A stretch of DNA of 64,000 bases. Origin: Cellulosimicrobium funkei (lineage in GTDB: Bacteria; Actinomycetota; Actinomycetes; Actinomycetales; Cellulomonadaceae). The stretch spans positions 33,277 through 97,276 of the forward strand of contig NZ_JNBQ01000010.1 in assembly GCF_001019615.1 (NCBI RefSeq), written 5' to 3'. The notes beneath the pieces are model-generated. The model was not told the DNA's origin, did no database searches, and saw only the letters and a program-made list of their open reading frames with translations. Position numbers and translations under genes: made by a program. Within the stretch, counting starts at the first letter, position 1; each line of letters starts with the position of its first letter. Positions 45,726-55,147 of this stretch are shown here, piece by piece.

Positions 45726-47380
45726 AGGTACTGACCCGTGTTCGTCACCGTGTCGATGGTGCGCGGGGAGCCGCCCTCGCCCTTCTTCTGGACGATCGTG
45801 CGGATGAAGACGATGCGCTCGCCCTTCTTGCCGCTGATGCGCGCCCAGTCGTCGGGGTTGGTCGTGTTGGGCAGGTCCTCGTTCTCCTTGAACTCGTCGA
45901 CGCACGCCGAGAGGAGGTGGTCGACGCGGATGCCGCGCTGGCCGGTCGCGAGGAAGTCCTTGATCGCGGACTTCTTGGCGCGGTCGACGACGTTCTGGAT
46001 CATCGCGCCCGAGTTGAAGTCCTTGAAGTACAGGACCTCCTTGTCGCCGCTCGCGTACGTGACCTCGAGGAACTGGTTCTCGTCCTCCTCGGAGTACATG
46101 CGCTCGACCACGGACCGGATCATCGCGTCGAGGGCCTCGCGCTGGTTGCCGCCGTGCTCGGCGAGGTCGGCGGCGTGGATCGGCAGGTCCTCGGTGAGGT
46201 ACTTGGCGAAGATCTCCTTCGCGCCCTCGGCGTCCGGCCGCTCGATCTTGATCTTCACGTCGAGACGACCGGGCCGCAGGATCGCGGGGTCGATCATGTC
46301 CTCGCGGTTGGACGCCCCGATGACGATGACGTTGTCGAGCCGCTCGACGCCGTCGATCTCGGCGAGGAGCTGGGGCACGATCGTCGTCTCGACGTCGGAC
46401 GACAGGCCGGTGCCACGCGTGCGGAACAGCGACTCCATCTCGTCGAAGAACACGACGACCGGGGTGCCCTGGGACGCCTTCTCCCGCGCGCGGGCGAAGA
46501 TCAGGCGGATGTGCCGCTCGGTCTCGCCCACGTACTTGTTGAGCAGCTCGGGGCCCTTGACGTTGAGGAAGTAGCTGCGCGCCGCGCCCGACCCGTCCTC
46601 GACCTGCTCGCCGCGCGCCCGCGCGACGGTGTGCGCGAGCGAGTTCGCGACGGCCTTGGCGATGAGCGTCTTGCCGCACCCGGGCGGCCCGTACAGGAGG
46701 ACGCCCTTGGGCGGGTGCAGCCCGTGCTCGCGGAAGAGGTCGGGGTGCGTGAACGGCAGCTCGACCGCGTCGCGGATCTGCTCGATCTGCGGACCGAGGC
46801 CACCGATGTCCTCGTACTCGATGTCCGGGACCTCCTCGAGGACGAGCTCCTCGACCTCGGACTTGGGGATCACCTCGAACACGAACCCGCTGCGCGTGTC
46901 GATCGTCAGCGAGTCCCCGACGCGCAGCGACGTGTGCGCGACCGAGCCCGCGAGGCGCACGACGCGCTCCTCGTCGGCGCGACCCACGACCAGCACACGG
47001 TCGGCGTCGAGGATCTCCTTGGCCGTGACGATCTCGCCCGTGCGCTCGTACCCGCCCGCCGCGACGACGGTCATCGCCTCGTTGAGCTTGACCTCCTGGC
47101 CGGGGCGCAGCCGCTCCACGTCCAGGCTCGGGCTGGCTCCGACGTGCATCTTGCGCCCGGCGGCGGACACGTCGACCGACCCGTCCGGGTGCGCGGCGAG
47201 GAACACCGCGTACGTGCCGGGGGGCTTGGCGAGGTCGTCGATCTGCCTCTTGAGGTCGAGGATCTGGTCCCGTGCGGCTCTCAGCGCCTCGGCGAGCCTC
47301 TCGTTCTTCGCGGACAGCAGCGCGAGCTCTCGCGCGCTGCTCTGCGGGGCCTCGTCGCTACGGCCGAATGTCTCGCTCAT
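45722..47380 (-). CDS. arc: Proteasome-associated ATPase Arc/Mpa
   Basis: Hexameric AAA unfoldase that recognises Pup and feeds pupylated proteins into the 20S proteasome. The 552-residue protein has an N-terminal coiled coil (about 15-50, [19 protein letters not shown]) that binds Pup, two OB domains (50-200), and the AAA module with Walker A GPPGCGKT, Walker [12 protein letters not shown] and arginine finger region [10 protein letters not shown]. It ends in GQYL, the docking tail inserted into the alpha ring. ATG at 47380. It is the first gene of the proteasome cluster. Confidence 0.97.
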   Translation of the reverse strand: MSETFGRSDEAPQSSARELALLSAKNERLAEALRAARDQILDLKRQIDDLAKPPGTYAVFLAAHPDGSVDVSAAGRKMHVGASPSLDVERLRPGQEVKLNEAMTVVAAGGYERTGEIVTAKEILDADRVLVVGRADEERVVRLAGSVAHTSLRVGDSLTIDTRSGFVFEVIPKSEVEELVLEEVPDIEYEDIGGLGPQIEQIRDAVELPFTHPDLFREHGLHPPKGVLLYGPPGCGKTLIAKAVANSLAHTVARARGEQVEDGSGAARSYFLNVKGPELLNKYVGETERHIRLIFARAREKASQGTPVVVFFDEMESLFRTRGTGLSSDVETTIVPQLLAEIDGVERLDNVIVIGASNREDMIDPAILRPGRLDVKIKIERPDAEGAKEIFAKYLTEDLPIHAADLAEHGGNQREALDAMIRSVVERMYSEEDENQFLEVTYASGDKEVLYFKDFNSGAMIQNVVDRAKKSAIKDFLATGQRGIRVDHLLSACVDEFKENEDLPNTTNPDDWARISGKKGERIVFIRTIVQKKGEGGSPRTIDTVTNTGQYL

Positions 47381-47485
47381 CGGGTGTTCCCCTCTCGCCG
47401 GCGGCTCGCCCGACCGCGTGCTGGACGGCGGACGGCGGACCCGTGGGGGCACCCGTGCCGACCACCGTCCGGCGGTCGGGTGTAG

Positions 47486-47491
47486 ACCTTA
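47486..47491 (-). promoter_or_regulatory. Candidate promoter -10 for arc
   Basis: TAAGGT on the minus strand, in the 183-base gap between trmI and arc. It predicts a leader of about 100 bases. A small hairpin (CGTCCG/CGGACG, 47503-47520) beside it may be the trmI terminator. Confidence 0.38.
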
Positions 47492-47563
47492 GGCACAATC
47501 CTCGTCCGAGCACACGGACGACACCCAGCGTGAGACGACCGGGTCCCGATCGTTACCGGACCG

Positions 47564-48682
47564 TCATGCCTCCGACACGTCGGACGGGTGCTCGTCCTGC
47601 GAGGAGCCAGGGGTGACGGCCTGCTCCGGGCCCTGGCCGACGTCGCGCCGCACGCGACGGATCTTCTTCTCCGAGACCGGACGCTCGCCGAGCTCCTCGG
47701 GCGACCACTGCTCGGTGTCGGCCGGGTATGCGCCCTTGGCGGGGCGGCGCTTGCGCTCCGGCGGCGCGACGCCGTCGGCCAGACGGCGCGCGGTGAGCAG
47801 GAAGCCCGTGTGCCCGATCATGCGGTGCTGCGGGCGCACCGCGAGGCCCTCGAGGTGCCAGCCCCGCACCATCGACTCCCACGCGACCGGCTCGGCGTAG
47901 CGCCCGTCCGCGCGCAGGTCCTCCGCGAGGCGCGAGAGCTGCGTCGTCGTGGCGACGTAGCAGACGAGCACGCCGCCGGGGACGAGCGCTCGGGCGACGA
48001 CGTCGAGGTTCTCCCACGGCGCGAGCATGTCGAGCACGACGCGGTCGACCGTGCCGTCCTCGGCGACGGTCGGGAGCACGTCGGCGAGGTCGCCGACGGA
48101 CAGCGTCCAGGCCGGGTGCTCTCCGCCGAAGAAGGTCTCGACGTTGCCGCGCGCGATCGCGGCGAAGTCCTCGCGCCGCTCGATCGAGTGCAGCTCGCCC
48201 GCGTCGCCGACGGCGCGCAGGAGCGACATGGTCAGCGCGCCCGAGCCGACGCCCGCCTCGACGACGCGCGCGCCCGGGAAGATGTCCGCCATCGCGACGA
48301 TCTGCCCTGCGTCCTTGGGGTAGACGACCGCCGCACCGCGCGGCATCGACAGCACGTAGTCCGCGAGCAGCGGGCGCAGCGCGAGGTACTCGATCTCGGC
48401 CGTGTTGCGGACGACGCTCCCCTCGGGCTGCCCGATGAGGTCGTCGTGGCGCAGGTAACCCTTGTGCGTGTGGAACGTCGCCCCCGGCGCGAGCGTGATG
48501 GTGTGCAGGCGTCCCCGGGGGTCCGTGAGCTGCACCTTGTCGCCCACGCGCAGCGGGCCACGGCGCTCGTCCGCGCCGGTCGCCACCGGGCGGTCCGTGG
48601 GGGTGCCCGCGGGCGCGGGTGCGCCGTCCGGTCCGGAGGGCGTCGTCTGGGGGCCGGGCGTGGCGGCGGGCTCGGAGGTCAC
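47564..48682 (-). CDS. trmI: tRNA (adenine-58-N1)-methyltransferase
   Basis: Methylates A58 in the T loop of tRNAs. The 372-residue protein has the small N-terminal beta domain (GDKVQLTDPRGRLHTITL, then FHTHKGYLRHDDLIGQ), which is diagnostic for TrmI, and the SAM site VVEAGVGSGALTMSLLRAVG. Other TrmI marks are PRGAAVVYPKDAGQI and VLDMLAPWENLDVVA. The first 45 and last 60 residues are extensions of low complexity. GTG at 48682 was chosen because TAGGAT is eight bases upstream. Confidence 0.93.
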   Translation of the reverse strand: MTSEPAATPGPQTTPSGPDGAPAPAGTPTDRPVATGADERRGPLRVGDKVQLTDPRGRLHTITLAPGATFHTHKGYLRHDDLIGQPEGSVVRNTAEIEYLALRPLLADYVLSMPRGAAVVYPKDAGQIVAMADIFPGARVVEAGVGSGALTMSLLRAVGDAGELHSIERREDFAAIARGNVETFFGGEHPAWTLSVGDLADVLPTVAEDGTVDRVVLDMLAPWENLDVVARALVPGGVLVCYVATTTQLSRLAEDLRADGRYAEPVAWESMVRGWHLEGLAVRPQHRMIGHTGFLLTARRLADGVAPPERKRRPAKGAYPADTEQWSPEELGERPVSEKKIRRVRRDVGQGPEQAVTPGSSQDEHPSDVSEA

Positions 48683-48690
48683 GGGCGACC

Positions 48691-48696
48691 ATCCTA
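48691..48696 (-). promoter_or_regulatory. -10 element for a leaderless trmI transcript
   Basis: TAGGAT on the minus strand, eight bases before the GTG start. Confidence 0.48.
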
Positions 48697-48763
48697 CGGG
48701 CCGGTCGGCCACGCCCCGCGGCGAGTCGCCGTACTGTGCGCTCGGCGGCGTGGGCGGGCCCGG

Positions 48764-49942
48764 TCAGCGGCCGCGCTGCGCGTCCCGCAGGGCCGCGACG
48801 ACGCGGGCGACCTCGAGCGCCCCGACGACCCGGCCGCCGTCGGTCACGGCGACGACCGCGCCGTCCCGGCCGACGCGCGCGAGCACGGCGAGCATGTCCT
48901 GGCCCTGGAGGTGCGCGTCGATCGTGGCTCCGGCAGGCAGCGGGACCGCGACGGCGCCGACGGGAGTCGACTCGGCGGCGTCCGGCGGCACCGCCGCGGC
49001 CGCGGCCGGGTCCGCGTACCCGACGGGTCGTCCCGACCCGTCGACGAGGACGGCGAGGACGTGCGGACCGCCCGCGAGCGCCACGGACCGGCCCACGGCC
49101 GCGACCGTCGCCGTGGACGGCACGACGACGGCCGGCCGCGCTAGCCCGCGAACGGAGAGTCCGGAGACCGCCTCGCGCGAACGACCCACCGCGATCGCCT
49201 GCCCGGCGCCGCTCCAGAGGAAGGCGCCGATGAGCGCGGCCCACGCGACGGTCCACAGGTCCGGCTGCCGTCCGAGGGTGAGCGGCCACACGAGGGCCCA
49301 CGCGACGACGCCCACGGCGACGGCGCGCCCGACCCAGCCCGCCGCGACCGTGCCCTTGGTGCGCGAGCCCGTCGCGGCCCACACGGCCGACTCGAGGATC
49401 TGGCCACCGTCGAGCGGCAGCCCGGGCAGCAGGTTGAAGAACCCGACGAAGGCGTTGGAGAACGCCCCGGCGTACAGCAGCAGCGCGGGCACCGAGAAGG
49501 TCGGCTGCGCCTGGAACGTCACCCAGAACACGACCGCCAGCGCCAGGTTGGTCAGCGGCCCGACCACGGAGATGAGGAAGCCGTCGAGCGGGCGTGCGGA
49601 CGTCCCCGAGTAGGCGGTGTGCCCGCCCCACAGCGTGACGGCGAGCTCGGTGACGTGCTGCCCGCGTGCCCGCGCGACGAGCGCGTGCGCCACCTCGTGC
49701 AGGAACACCGACGCGAACAGCAGGAGCACGAACGCGAACGAGACGAGGTACACCTCGGTGCCCAGGTGCGGCGCGAGCCGCCGCACCGTGGGGACGAACA
49801 GCACCGTGAGGATCGCCGCGGCCAGGAACCACGACGGCGTGAGGATGACCGGTGCGCCGACGATGCGACCGATGACCCAGCCCTTCGTGCGCGGGCCGAC
49901 CGGGGCGGGCGTGCGGGGGGTTCGGGGCTCGGGTCCGTCCAC
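48764..49942 (-). CDS. Site-2-protease-type (M50) membrane metallopeptidase with CBS region
   Basis: Intramembrane zinc peptidase of 392 residues. The zinc motif is HEVAHALVA in the third helix and the second site is NLLPGLPLDGGQ, both typical of family M50B. About six helices occupy residues 20-250. The C-terminal 140 residues contain a pair of CBS-like segments (LAVLVDGSGRPVGYAD, VVAVTDGGRVVGALEVARV) that may sense nucleotides. Substrates of this subgroup (like mycobacterial Rv2625c) are not known. GTG at 49942 is six bases after TAGGCT. trmI follows in the same direction but has its own promoter. Confidence 0.9.
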   Translation of the reverse strand: MDGPEPRTPRTPAPVGPRTKGWVIGRIVGAPVILTPSWFLAAAILTVLFVPTVRRLAPHLGTEVYLVSFAFVLLLFASVFLHEVAHALVARARGQHVTELAVTLWGGHTAYSGTSARPLDGFLISVVGPLTNLALAVVFWVTFQAQPTFSVPALLLYAGAFSNAFVGFFNLLPGLPLDGGQILESAVWAATGSRTKGTVAAGWVGRAVAVGVVAWALVWPLTLGRQPDLWTVAWAALIGAFLWSGAGQAIAVGRSREAVSGLSVRGLARPAVVVPSTATVAAVGRSVALAGGPHVLAVLVDGSGRPVGYADPAAAAAVPPDAAESTPVGAVAVPLPAGATIDAHLQGQDMLAVLARVGRDGAVVAVTDGGRVVGALEVARVVAALRDAQRGR

Positions 49943-49948
49943 CCCGGA

Positions 49949-49954
49949 AGCCTA
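49949..49954 (-). promoter_or_regulatory. -10 element for a leaderless M50-peptidase transcript
   Basis: TAGGCT on the minus strand, six bases before the GTG start. Confidence 0.5.
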
Positions 49955-50125
49955 TGCGGTCGCGGGCTCCCCGGGACGACGGCGAGCAGGACGAGCGCCG
50001 TGGGGACGAGACCGCCCGTCGTGACGCACGGGCCCGCGCGCCGCACTTCCTGCTCGCCGGGCTGCTCCGAGCGCCGGGAGGAAAAGCCCTGCGGGCGGAG
50101 GACCGGACCGTGCCACCATCGGTCG

Positions 50126-50872
50126 GTGCGCACCGACGACCCCGCCCCCGTCGAGCTTGAGCTGTCGGGCGGCAACGTGAACGAGGTCGTCCGCGTCGGC
50201 GACACGGTGCACCGGACGGGGGGACCGTGGACCCCGACGATCCACGCGCTCCTCGCGTGGGTCCGCGCCCAGGGGGTCTCGGTGGCGCCCGCCCCGCTCG
50301 GCCTCGACGACGCCGGCCGCGAGGTCCTGACCTGGACCGAGGGCGAGGTCGGCGGCTGGCCGCTCCCCGACTGGCTCTGGGACCGCTCGACCCTGCGCGA
50401 GTCGGGCGCGATGCTGCGCGCGTGGCACGACGCGACGGTCGGCTTCGGTCTCGAGCGGGCCGTCTGGCGCTCCCCGGTGCGCGAGCCGGCCGAGGTCGTG
50501 TGCCTCAACGACGCCGCGCCGTACAACATGGTCCGCGCGGACGGCACCCTCGTCGGGTTCATCGACGTGGACATGGCGTCGCCCGGGCCCCGGGTCTGGG
50601 ACGTCGCGTACCTCGCCTACCGACTGTGCGGCTGGTGCGAGGACATGCCGGCCCCGCCCGGGCTCGCGCCCGAGGAGCGGCTCGCCGAGCTGCTCGCCGG
50701 CTACGGCCGCGACCGCGCGCCGGCTCCCGACGACGTGCTGTCGGCGATGCACGACCGTCTCCGGGACCTCGCCGACTGGACGGACGCGCACGCCCGGAAG
50801 ACCGATCGGCCGGACCTGCACGACCACGCCGCGATGTACCGCCGCGACGCGGCGCGCCTCCCCCGGGACTAG
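50126..50872 (+). CDS. Aminoglycoside-phosphotransferase-like kinase
   Basis: Protein of 248 residues with the APH fold. The catalytic loop is VVCLNDAAPYNMV, which keeps the Asp and Asn, and the metal-binding loop is GFIDVDMASPGPRVWDVAYLAY. The N-terminus is short and lacks a clear nucleotide-binding Gly loop. The usual His of H-x-D is Leu or Asn here. Such proteins phosphorylate small molecules; no antibiotic is implied. GTG at 50126 was chosen; CACCAT six bases before it is a weak -10. Its stop overlaps the stop of the convergent HAD gene (CTAG). Confidence 0.8.
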   Translation: MRTDDPAPVELELSGGNVNEVVRVGDTVHRTGGPWTPTIHALLAWVRAQGVSVAPAPLGLDDAGREVLTWTEGEVGGWPLPDWLWDRSTLRESGAMLRAWHDATVGFGLERAVWRSPVREPAEVVCLNDAAPYNMVRADGTLVGFIDVDMASPGPRVWDVAYLAYRLCGWCEDMPAPPGLAPEERLAELLAGYGRDRAPAPDDVLSAMHDRLRDLADWTDAHARKTDRPDLHDHAAMYRRDAARLPRD

Positions 50873-51582
50873 GCGGCGTCGTCGGCCATGAGGTCGACGA
50901 CCTCGCCGGAGACGAGCCGGGCGAGCAGGTCGAGGTCGACGAGCTCCAGCGACGGCGTCCGGCTCAGGCCGGGCGCCGGGAGGACGGGGACCACGGCTTC
51001 CACGCCGAGCGTGGCCGCGCCGGAGGCGCGGGCGGACGCGATGCCCGCGGGCGAGTCCTCGATCGCGACGCAGCGCGCGACGTCGACGCCGAGCCGCTCG
51101 GCCGCGAGCAGGTAGGGCTCGGGGTCGGGCTTGCCGCGCTCGACCTCGTCCCCGCACACGAGCACCTGGAACGCGTCGTCCGGCGCGAGCTCGGCGACCG
51201 GAGCCGCGAGCTCGCGGTACGACATCGTGACGAGCGCGCACGGCACGCCCGCCTCGCGCAGCGCCGTGAGCAGCTCGCGCGCGCCGGGCTGCCACGGGAC
51301 CTCCGCCCGCACCTGCTCGATGACGCGCCCCATGAGGAACGCGACGATCTCGTCGATCGGCAGGTCGACTCCCCCGCGGTCCCGGATGATCCGCGCGGAC
51401 TCGCGCAGGGGGTTGCCGACGAGGGACATGGCGTCCTCGTGCGTCCACGTGCCCCCGTGCGCGTCGACGAGCTCGTGCTCCGCCGCGATCCAGTACGGCT
51501 CGGTGTCGACGAGCGTCCCGTCCATGTCCCACAGGACGGCCTGCGGGAGGGCGGGATCGGTGGCGGGGCGCGGGGACGTCAC
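50869..51582 (-). CDS. HAD-superfamily phosphatase (beta-phosphoglucomutase-like)
   Basis: Protein of 237 residues. HAD motif I is WDMDGTLVDTEP with the nucleophile Asp, motif II is in ALVTMSYREL, motif III Lys in VERGKPDPEPYLLAAERLG and motif IV VAIEDSPAGIASARASG. A helical cap between residues 30 and 100 places it with subclass I enzymes that act on sugar or nucleotide phosphates. GTG at 51582 has GGAG nine bases upstream. The last four bases overlap the stop of the convergent kinase gene. Confidence 0.9.
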   Translation of the reverse strand: MTSPRPATDPALPQAVLWDMDGTLVDTEPYWIAAEHELVDAHGGTWTHEDAMSLVGNPLRESARIIRDRGGVDLPIDEIVAFLMGRVIEQVRAEVPWQPGARELLTALREAGVPCALVTMSYRELAAPVAELAPDDAFQVLVCGDEVERGKPDPEPYLLAAERLGVDVARCVAIEDSPAGIASARASGAATLGVEAVVPVLPAPGLSRTPSLELVDLDLLARLVSGEVVDLMADDAA

Positions 51583-51706
51583 GGCATGGCTCCAAGGACG
51601 AGGGGTGGGGTCCGGGCGGGGCACGACGCGGTGCACCCGGCCACTCCACCCTACGTGCGGCTACGCCACGCGCGAACCCGCTCCGCCGTCGCCGGGCCCG
51701 GCCGCA

Positions 51707-51712
51707 TAGGCT
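51707..51712 (+). promoter_or_regulatory. -10 element for a leaderless PAC2-gene transcript
   Basis: TAGGCT on the plus strand, six bases before the ATG at 51719. Confidence 0.5.
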
Positions 51713-51718
51713 GGGGCG

Positions 51719-52585
51719 ATGACCGAGAACGCGACCGAGGGCACCCGGCAGACCGTGATGATCGCGGCGTTCGAGGGTTGGAACGACGCGGGGAGCGCCG
51801 CCACGGCCGCCCTCCAGCACCTGCACGAGGTGTGGGGGGCGGAGGACGTGGACGAGCTCGACCCCGAGGAGTACCACGACTTCCAGGTGAACCGCCCCGT
51901 CGTCACGACCGACGACGACGGGCTCCGCGAGATCACGTGGCCGACGACGACGATCGCCTCCGCGGTCCTGTCGCCCGGCGGGCGCCGGGTCGTGCTCGTG
52001 CACGGCATCGAGCCGTCGATGCGCTGGCGTCGGTACTGCCGCGAGCTGCTCGACATCGCGGAGGAGCACGACGTGCGCACGGTCGTCACGCTCGGCGCGC
52101 TGCTCGCGGACGTGCCGCACACGCGGCCCATCCCCATGACGGCGACGTCGGAGAGCGTCGGGCTCCAGGCGGTGCTCGACGTCGAGCCGAGCACGTACGA
52201 GGGGCCGACGGGCATCGTCGGCGTGCTGCAGCACGCCGCCGCCGAGCGCGGGCTCCAGTCGGTGTCGCTGTGGGCGGCGGTGCCGCACTACGTGGCGCAC
52301 CCGCCGTCGCCGAAGGCGACGCTCGCGATCCTCGCGCGCATCGAGGAGCTCCTCTCGGAGCCGATCCCGCTCGGGGACCTGCCGGAGGACGCCGAGGCGT
52401 GGCAGCACGGCGTCGACGAGCTCGCCGCGGAGGACGCGGAGATCGCGGAGTACGTCCAGCAGCTCGAGGAGGCGAAGGACACCGCGGAGCTGCCCGAGGC
52501 GAGCGGCGAGGCGATCGCGCGCGAGTTCGAGCGCTACCTGCGCCGTCGCGACCGCGGCAACCCGGGCAAGGGACCGACGGTCTGA
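51719..52585 (+). CDS. PAC2-family protein
   Basis: Protein of 288 residues. The PAC2 fold is shown by VMIAAFEGWNDAGSAATAALQ, the central RRVVLVHGIEPSMRWRRYC and TVVTLGALLADVPHTRP, and SVSLWAAVPHYVAHPPSPKA. PAC2 proteins include proteasome-assembly chaperones in eukaryotes, and the actinobacterial members lie near, but usually not in, proteasome loci; here the arc-pafA cluster ends about 4 kb away. Function is unknown. ATG at 51719 with TAGGCT six bases upstream supports a leaderless transcript. Confidence 0.88.
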   Translation: MTENATEGTRQTVMIAAFEGWNDAGSAATAALQHLHEVWGAEDVDELDPEEYHDFQVNRPVVTTDDDGLREITWPTTTIASAVLSPGGRRVVLVHGIEPSMRWRRYCRELLDIAEEHDVRTVVTLGALLADVPHTRPIPMTATSESVGLQAVLDVEPSTYEGPTGIVGVLQHAAAERGLQSVSLWAAVPHYVAHPPSPKATLAILARIEELLSEPIPLGDLPEDAEAWQHGVDELAAEDAEIAEYVQQLEEAKDTAELPEASGEAIAREFERYLRRRDRGNPGKGPTV

Positions 52586-52591
52586 CGCACC

Positions 52592-52619
52592 CGCGCCGCC
52601 GCTGGCGTGCGGCGGCGCG
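52592..52619. terminator. Hairpin terminator between PAC2 gene and mshC
   Basis: A perfect 11-bp stem (52592-52602 with 52609-52619) with a 6-base loop, between convergent genes. Confidence 0.72.
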
Positions 52620-53894
52620 TCAGAGGCGCACGCCGAGCAGCGCGTTGACCGCGCGGGCGACGACGCCGGGCGCGCCCTCGTCGTCGCCGGAGGTGTCGCG
52701 CCCCGGACGCAGCGACTCCGCGGCCCACGCGTCGACGGCCGCGAGCGCCGCGGGCGCGTCGAGGTCCTCGGCGAGCGCGGCGCGCACGGCGGCGAGCGTC
52801 GCGGTGGCATCGGGACCGCCGTTGCCGGAGACGGCGTCGCGCCAGGTCTCCAGACGGCGCACGCCGACGGGCAGGTCGTCGTCGGTCCACTCCCACTCGC
52901 CGCGGTAGTGGTGCGCGAGGAGCGCGAGGCGGATCGCCATCGGGTCGACGCCCGTGGCCCGCAGCTTCGAGACGAGCACCAGGTTGCCGCGCGACTTGCT
53001 CATCTTCTCGCCCTCGTACGCGACGAGGCCGGCGTGGACGTGGGCGCGCGGCGCGCCGCCGCCCGAGAGCATGCGGTCGTGCGAGGACGACATCTCGTGG
53101 TGCGGGAAGAGCAGGTCCGCTCCCCCGCCCTGCACGTCGAACGGCAGGCCGAGCCCGTCGCGCGAGATCACCGCGCACTCGACGTGCCAGCCGGGCCGCC
53201 CGGTGCCGAGCGTGCCACCGTCCCACGCGGGCTCGCCCGGGCGCTCGCGGCGCCACAGGAGCGGGTCGAGCGCGTCCTTCTTGCCCTCGCGGTCGGGGTC
53301 GCCCCCGCGCTCGGCGAAGAGGTGCTGCATGACGTCGCGCGCGAGGCGCGAGACCGAGCCGAACGCGGGGTCGGCCGAGAGGTCGGCGTAGACGTCGCCG
53401 AGCCCCGGGTCGGTGCCGCCCGCGCCGGGTTCGACCGGCACGCGGTAGGCGAGCCCGGCGTCGAGGAGCTGGGTGACCGCCTCGACGACGGCGGGGATCG
53501 TCTCGACCGCGCCCTCGTAGACGTCGGGCGGGACGACTCCGAGCGCCGTCATGTCCTCGGCGAAGAGCGCCGTCTGGTCGACGGCGAGCGCGCGCCAGTC
53601 GACACCGGTCGCGGCGGCGCGCTCGAGCAGCGGGTCGTCCACGTCGGTGACGTTCGACGCGTACCGCACGCGCTGGCCGGCGTCCGTCCACGCGCGCACG
53701 AGCAGGTCGAACGCGACGTAGGTGGCCGCGTGGCCGATGTGGGTCGCGTCGTACGGCGTGATGCCGCACACGTAGAGGGTGGCGTCCTCGCCCGAGGCCG
53801 CGACGACGAGGTCGCGGGTCGTCGAGTCGTGCACCCGGACCGGGAGGCCTCGTCCGGGGAGCTCGGGGATCTGCGGGGCGGGCCAGCTGTGCAC
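52620..53894 (-). CDS. mshC: Cysteine:GlcN-inositol ligase (mycothiol synthesis)
   Basis: Joins cysteine to glucosaminyl-inositol using ATP, a step of mycothiol synthesis. The 424-residue protein is related to cysteinyl-tRNA synthetase and has the zinc Cys in [17 protein letters not shown], the HIGH motif in the same segment, the Zn-binding HVECAVIS and [14 protein letters not shown], and the KMSKS motif [11 protein letters not shown]. It starts [14 protein letters not shown], as other MshC do. GTG at 53894 is six bases after TAAGGT. Mycothiol is found only in actinobacteria. Confidence 0.96.
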   Translation of the reverse strand: MHSWPAPQIPELPGRGLPVRVHDSTTRDLVVAASGEDATLYVCGITPYDATHIGHAATYVAFDLLVRAWTDAGQRVRYASNVTDVDDPLLERAAATGVDWRALAVDQTALFAEDMTALGVVPPDVYEGAVETIPAVVEAVTQLLDAGLAYRVPVEPGAGGTDPGLGDVYADLSADPAFGSVSRLARDVMQHLFAERGGDPDREGKKDALDPLLWRRERPGEPAWDGGTLGTGRPGWHVECAVISRDGLGLPFDVQGGGADLLFPHHEMSSSHDRMLSGGGAPRAHVHAGLVAYEGEKMSKSRGNLVLVSKLRATGVDPMAIRLALLAHHYRGEWEWTDDDLPVGVRRLETWRDAVSGNGGPDATATLAAVRAALAEDLDAPAALAAVDAWAAESLRPGRDTSGDDEGAPGVVARAVNALLGVRL

Positions 53895-53900
53895 GCGTCA

Positions 53901-53906
53901 ACCTTA
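53901..53906 (-). promoter_or_regulatory. -10 element for a leaderless mshC transcript
   Basis: TAAGGT on the minus strand, six bases before the GTG start. Confidence 0.5.
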
Positions 53907-54045
53907 GCCGTCGGGACGTCGGCGCCGGACCGTCGTCCGGAGGACGAGCACCGCGCGCCCGCGGCCCGGACGGCGCACGGCCGTCGCACGGACGGCGATC
54001 CAGCGCGCCCGGGCAGGTCCGTGCCGGGCGCGGGACAATGCGGAC

Positions 54046-55140
54046 GTGACGAAGCCCACCGACCCCCACGTCGACGCCCCGCGGCACGGGTCGAGCGACG
54101 ACGGCCCGCTGCTCCCCGACGTCCGGGTGCTGGCGGCGTGGACCGTGGAGCCGGGAGCGGCCGGGGTGCGCGAGCTCGACCCCGGAACGCTCGGGGACGC
54201 CCGCCCCGGGGACGACGCGGCCCGCGCACACGAGGACCACCGGGCCGCCCATGGCCCGGCGACGTGGGTGCGGGTCGCCGACCTCGACGCGGTGCTCGAC
54301 GCCGCGGCCCGGGTCTCGACGGGCCCCGGATCGACGCGCCACGAGCTGTCCCGGCACGCGCACCACCCGCTGGCGCACGTGCGTCGCCTCGCGGCCGACT
54401 GGCTCCTGCTCGTCACGCCGACGGCCTGGTTCACGGAGGCGGACCGCCAGGTGCACACCGGCCAGTTCGCCGCGCTCCTCGGGCCGGGGACCGTCGTCAC
54501 CGCCGAGGAAGGGGACGCCGACGTCCACGCGACCATGCTCGACAAGCTCGCCGCCCCGGGCGACCCGCGGGGCACGCCCGTCCAGCGGATCGTGTCCGCC
54601 GCCGTCCTGGCGATCGTGGGCGGGGCGTCGCAGGTCGAGCTCGGCCTGGGGGACGCGGTCGCGGACACGGAGCGGGTCGTGTTCGACCAGCAGCGCGAGG
54701 ACCCGGTCGAGCGCATCTACGACCTCAAGCGCGAGATCACCGAGGCGCGGCGCGCCCTCATGCCCGTCTCGGCCGAGCTGCCGGAGCTGCTCGACCCCGA
54801 CGTCCCGGACCACCTCGCGGTGAACCGGCGCATGCTCGAGCGCGTGGTGACGACCGTGGAGCGGATCGACCGTCACCTCGACGCGCACGACGACCTGCTC
54901 TCGGACATGCTCCAGGTCCACATGTCCCAGGTGTCGGTGCGCCAGAACGAGGACATGCGCAAGATCTCGGCCTGGGCCGCGATCCTCGTCTACCCGACGA
55001 TCGTCGCGGGGGTCTACGGCATGAACTTCCGGAACATGCCCGAGCTGCACTGGGCGTTCGGCTACCCGTTCGCGCTCGGGCTCATGGCCGCGGGCTGCCT
55101 CGTGCTCTACCGCGTGTTCAAGCGGGTCGGCTGGCTCTGA
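54046..55140 (+). CDS. CorA-type magnesium transporter
   Basis: Divalent-cation channel of 364 residues. A large cytosolic domain with a long helix (VFDQQREDPVERIYDLKREI) leads to two C-terminal membrane helices. The selectivity motif YGMNF is between them (VAGVYGMNFRNMPELHWAFG). This makes it a CorA/ZupT-like 2-TM-GxN protein. GTG at 54046 is chosen. GACAAT six bases before it resembles a leaderless -10. It is 7 bases from the convergent uppP stop. Confidence 0.93.
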   Translation: MTKPTDPHVDAPRHGSSDDGPLLPDVRVLAAWTVEPGAAGVRELDPGTLGDARPGDDAARAHEDHRAAHGPATWVRVADLDAVLDAAARVSTGPGSTRHELSRHAHHPLAHVRRLAADWLLLVTPTAWFTEADRQVHTGQFAALLGPGTVVTAEEGDADVHATMLDKLAAPGDPRGTPVQRIVSAAVLAIVGGASQVELGLGDAVADTERVVFDQQREDPVERIYDLKREITEARRALMPVSAELPELLDPDVPDHLAVNRRMLERVVTTVERIDRHLDAHDDLLSDMLQVHMSQVSVRQNEDMRKISAWAAILVYPTIVAGVYGMNFRNMPELHWAFGYPFALGLMAAGCLVLYRVFKRVGWL

Positions 55141-55147
55141 CCGCGGG

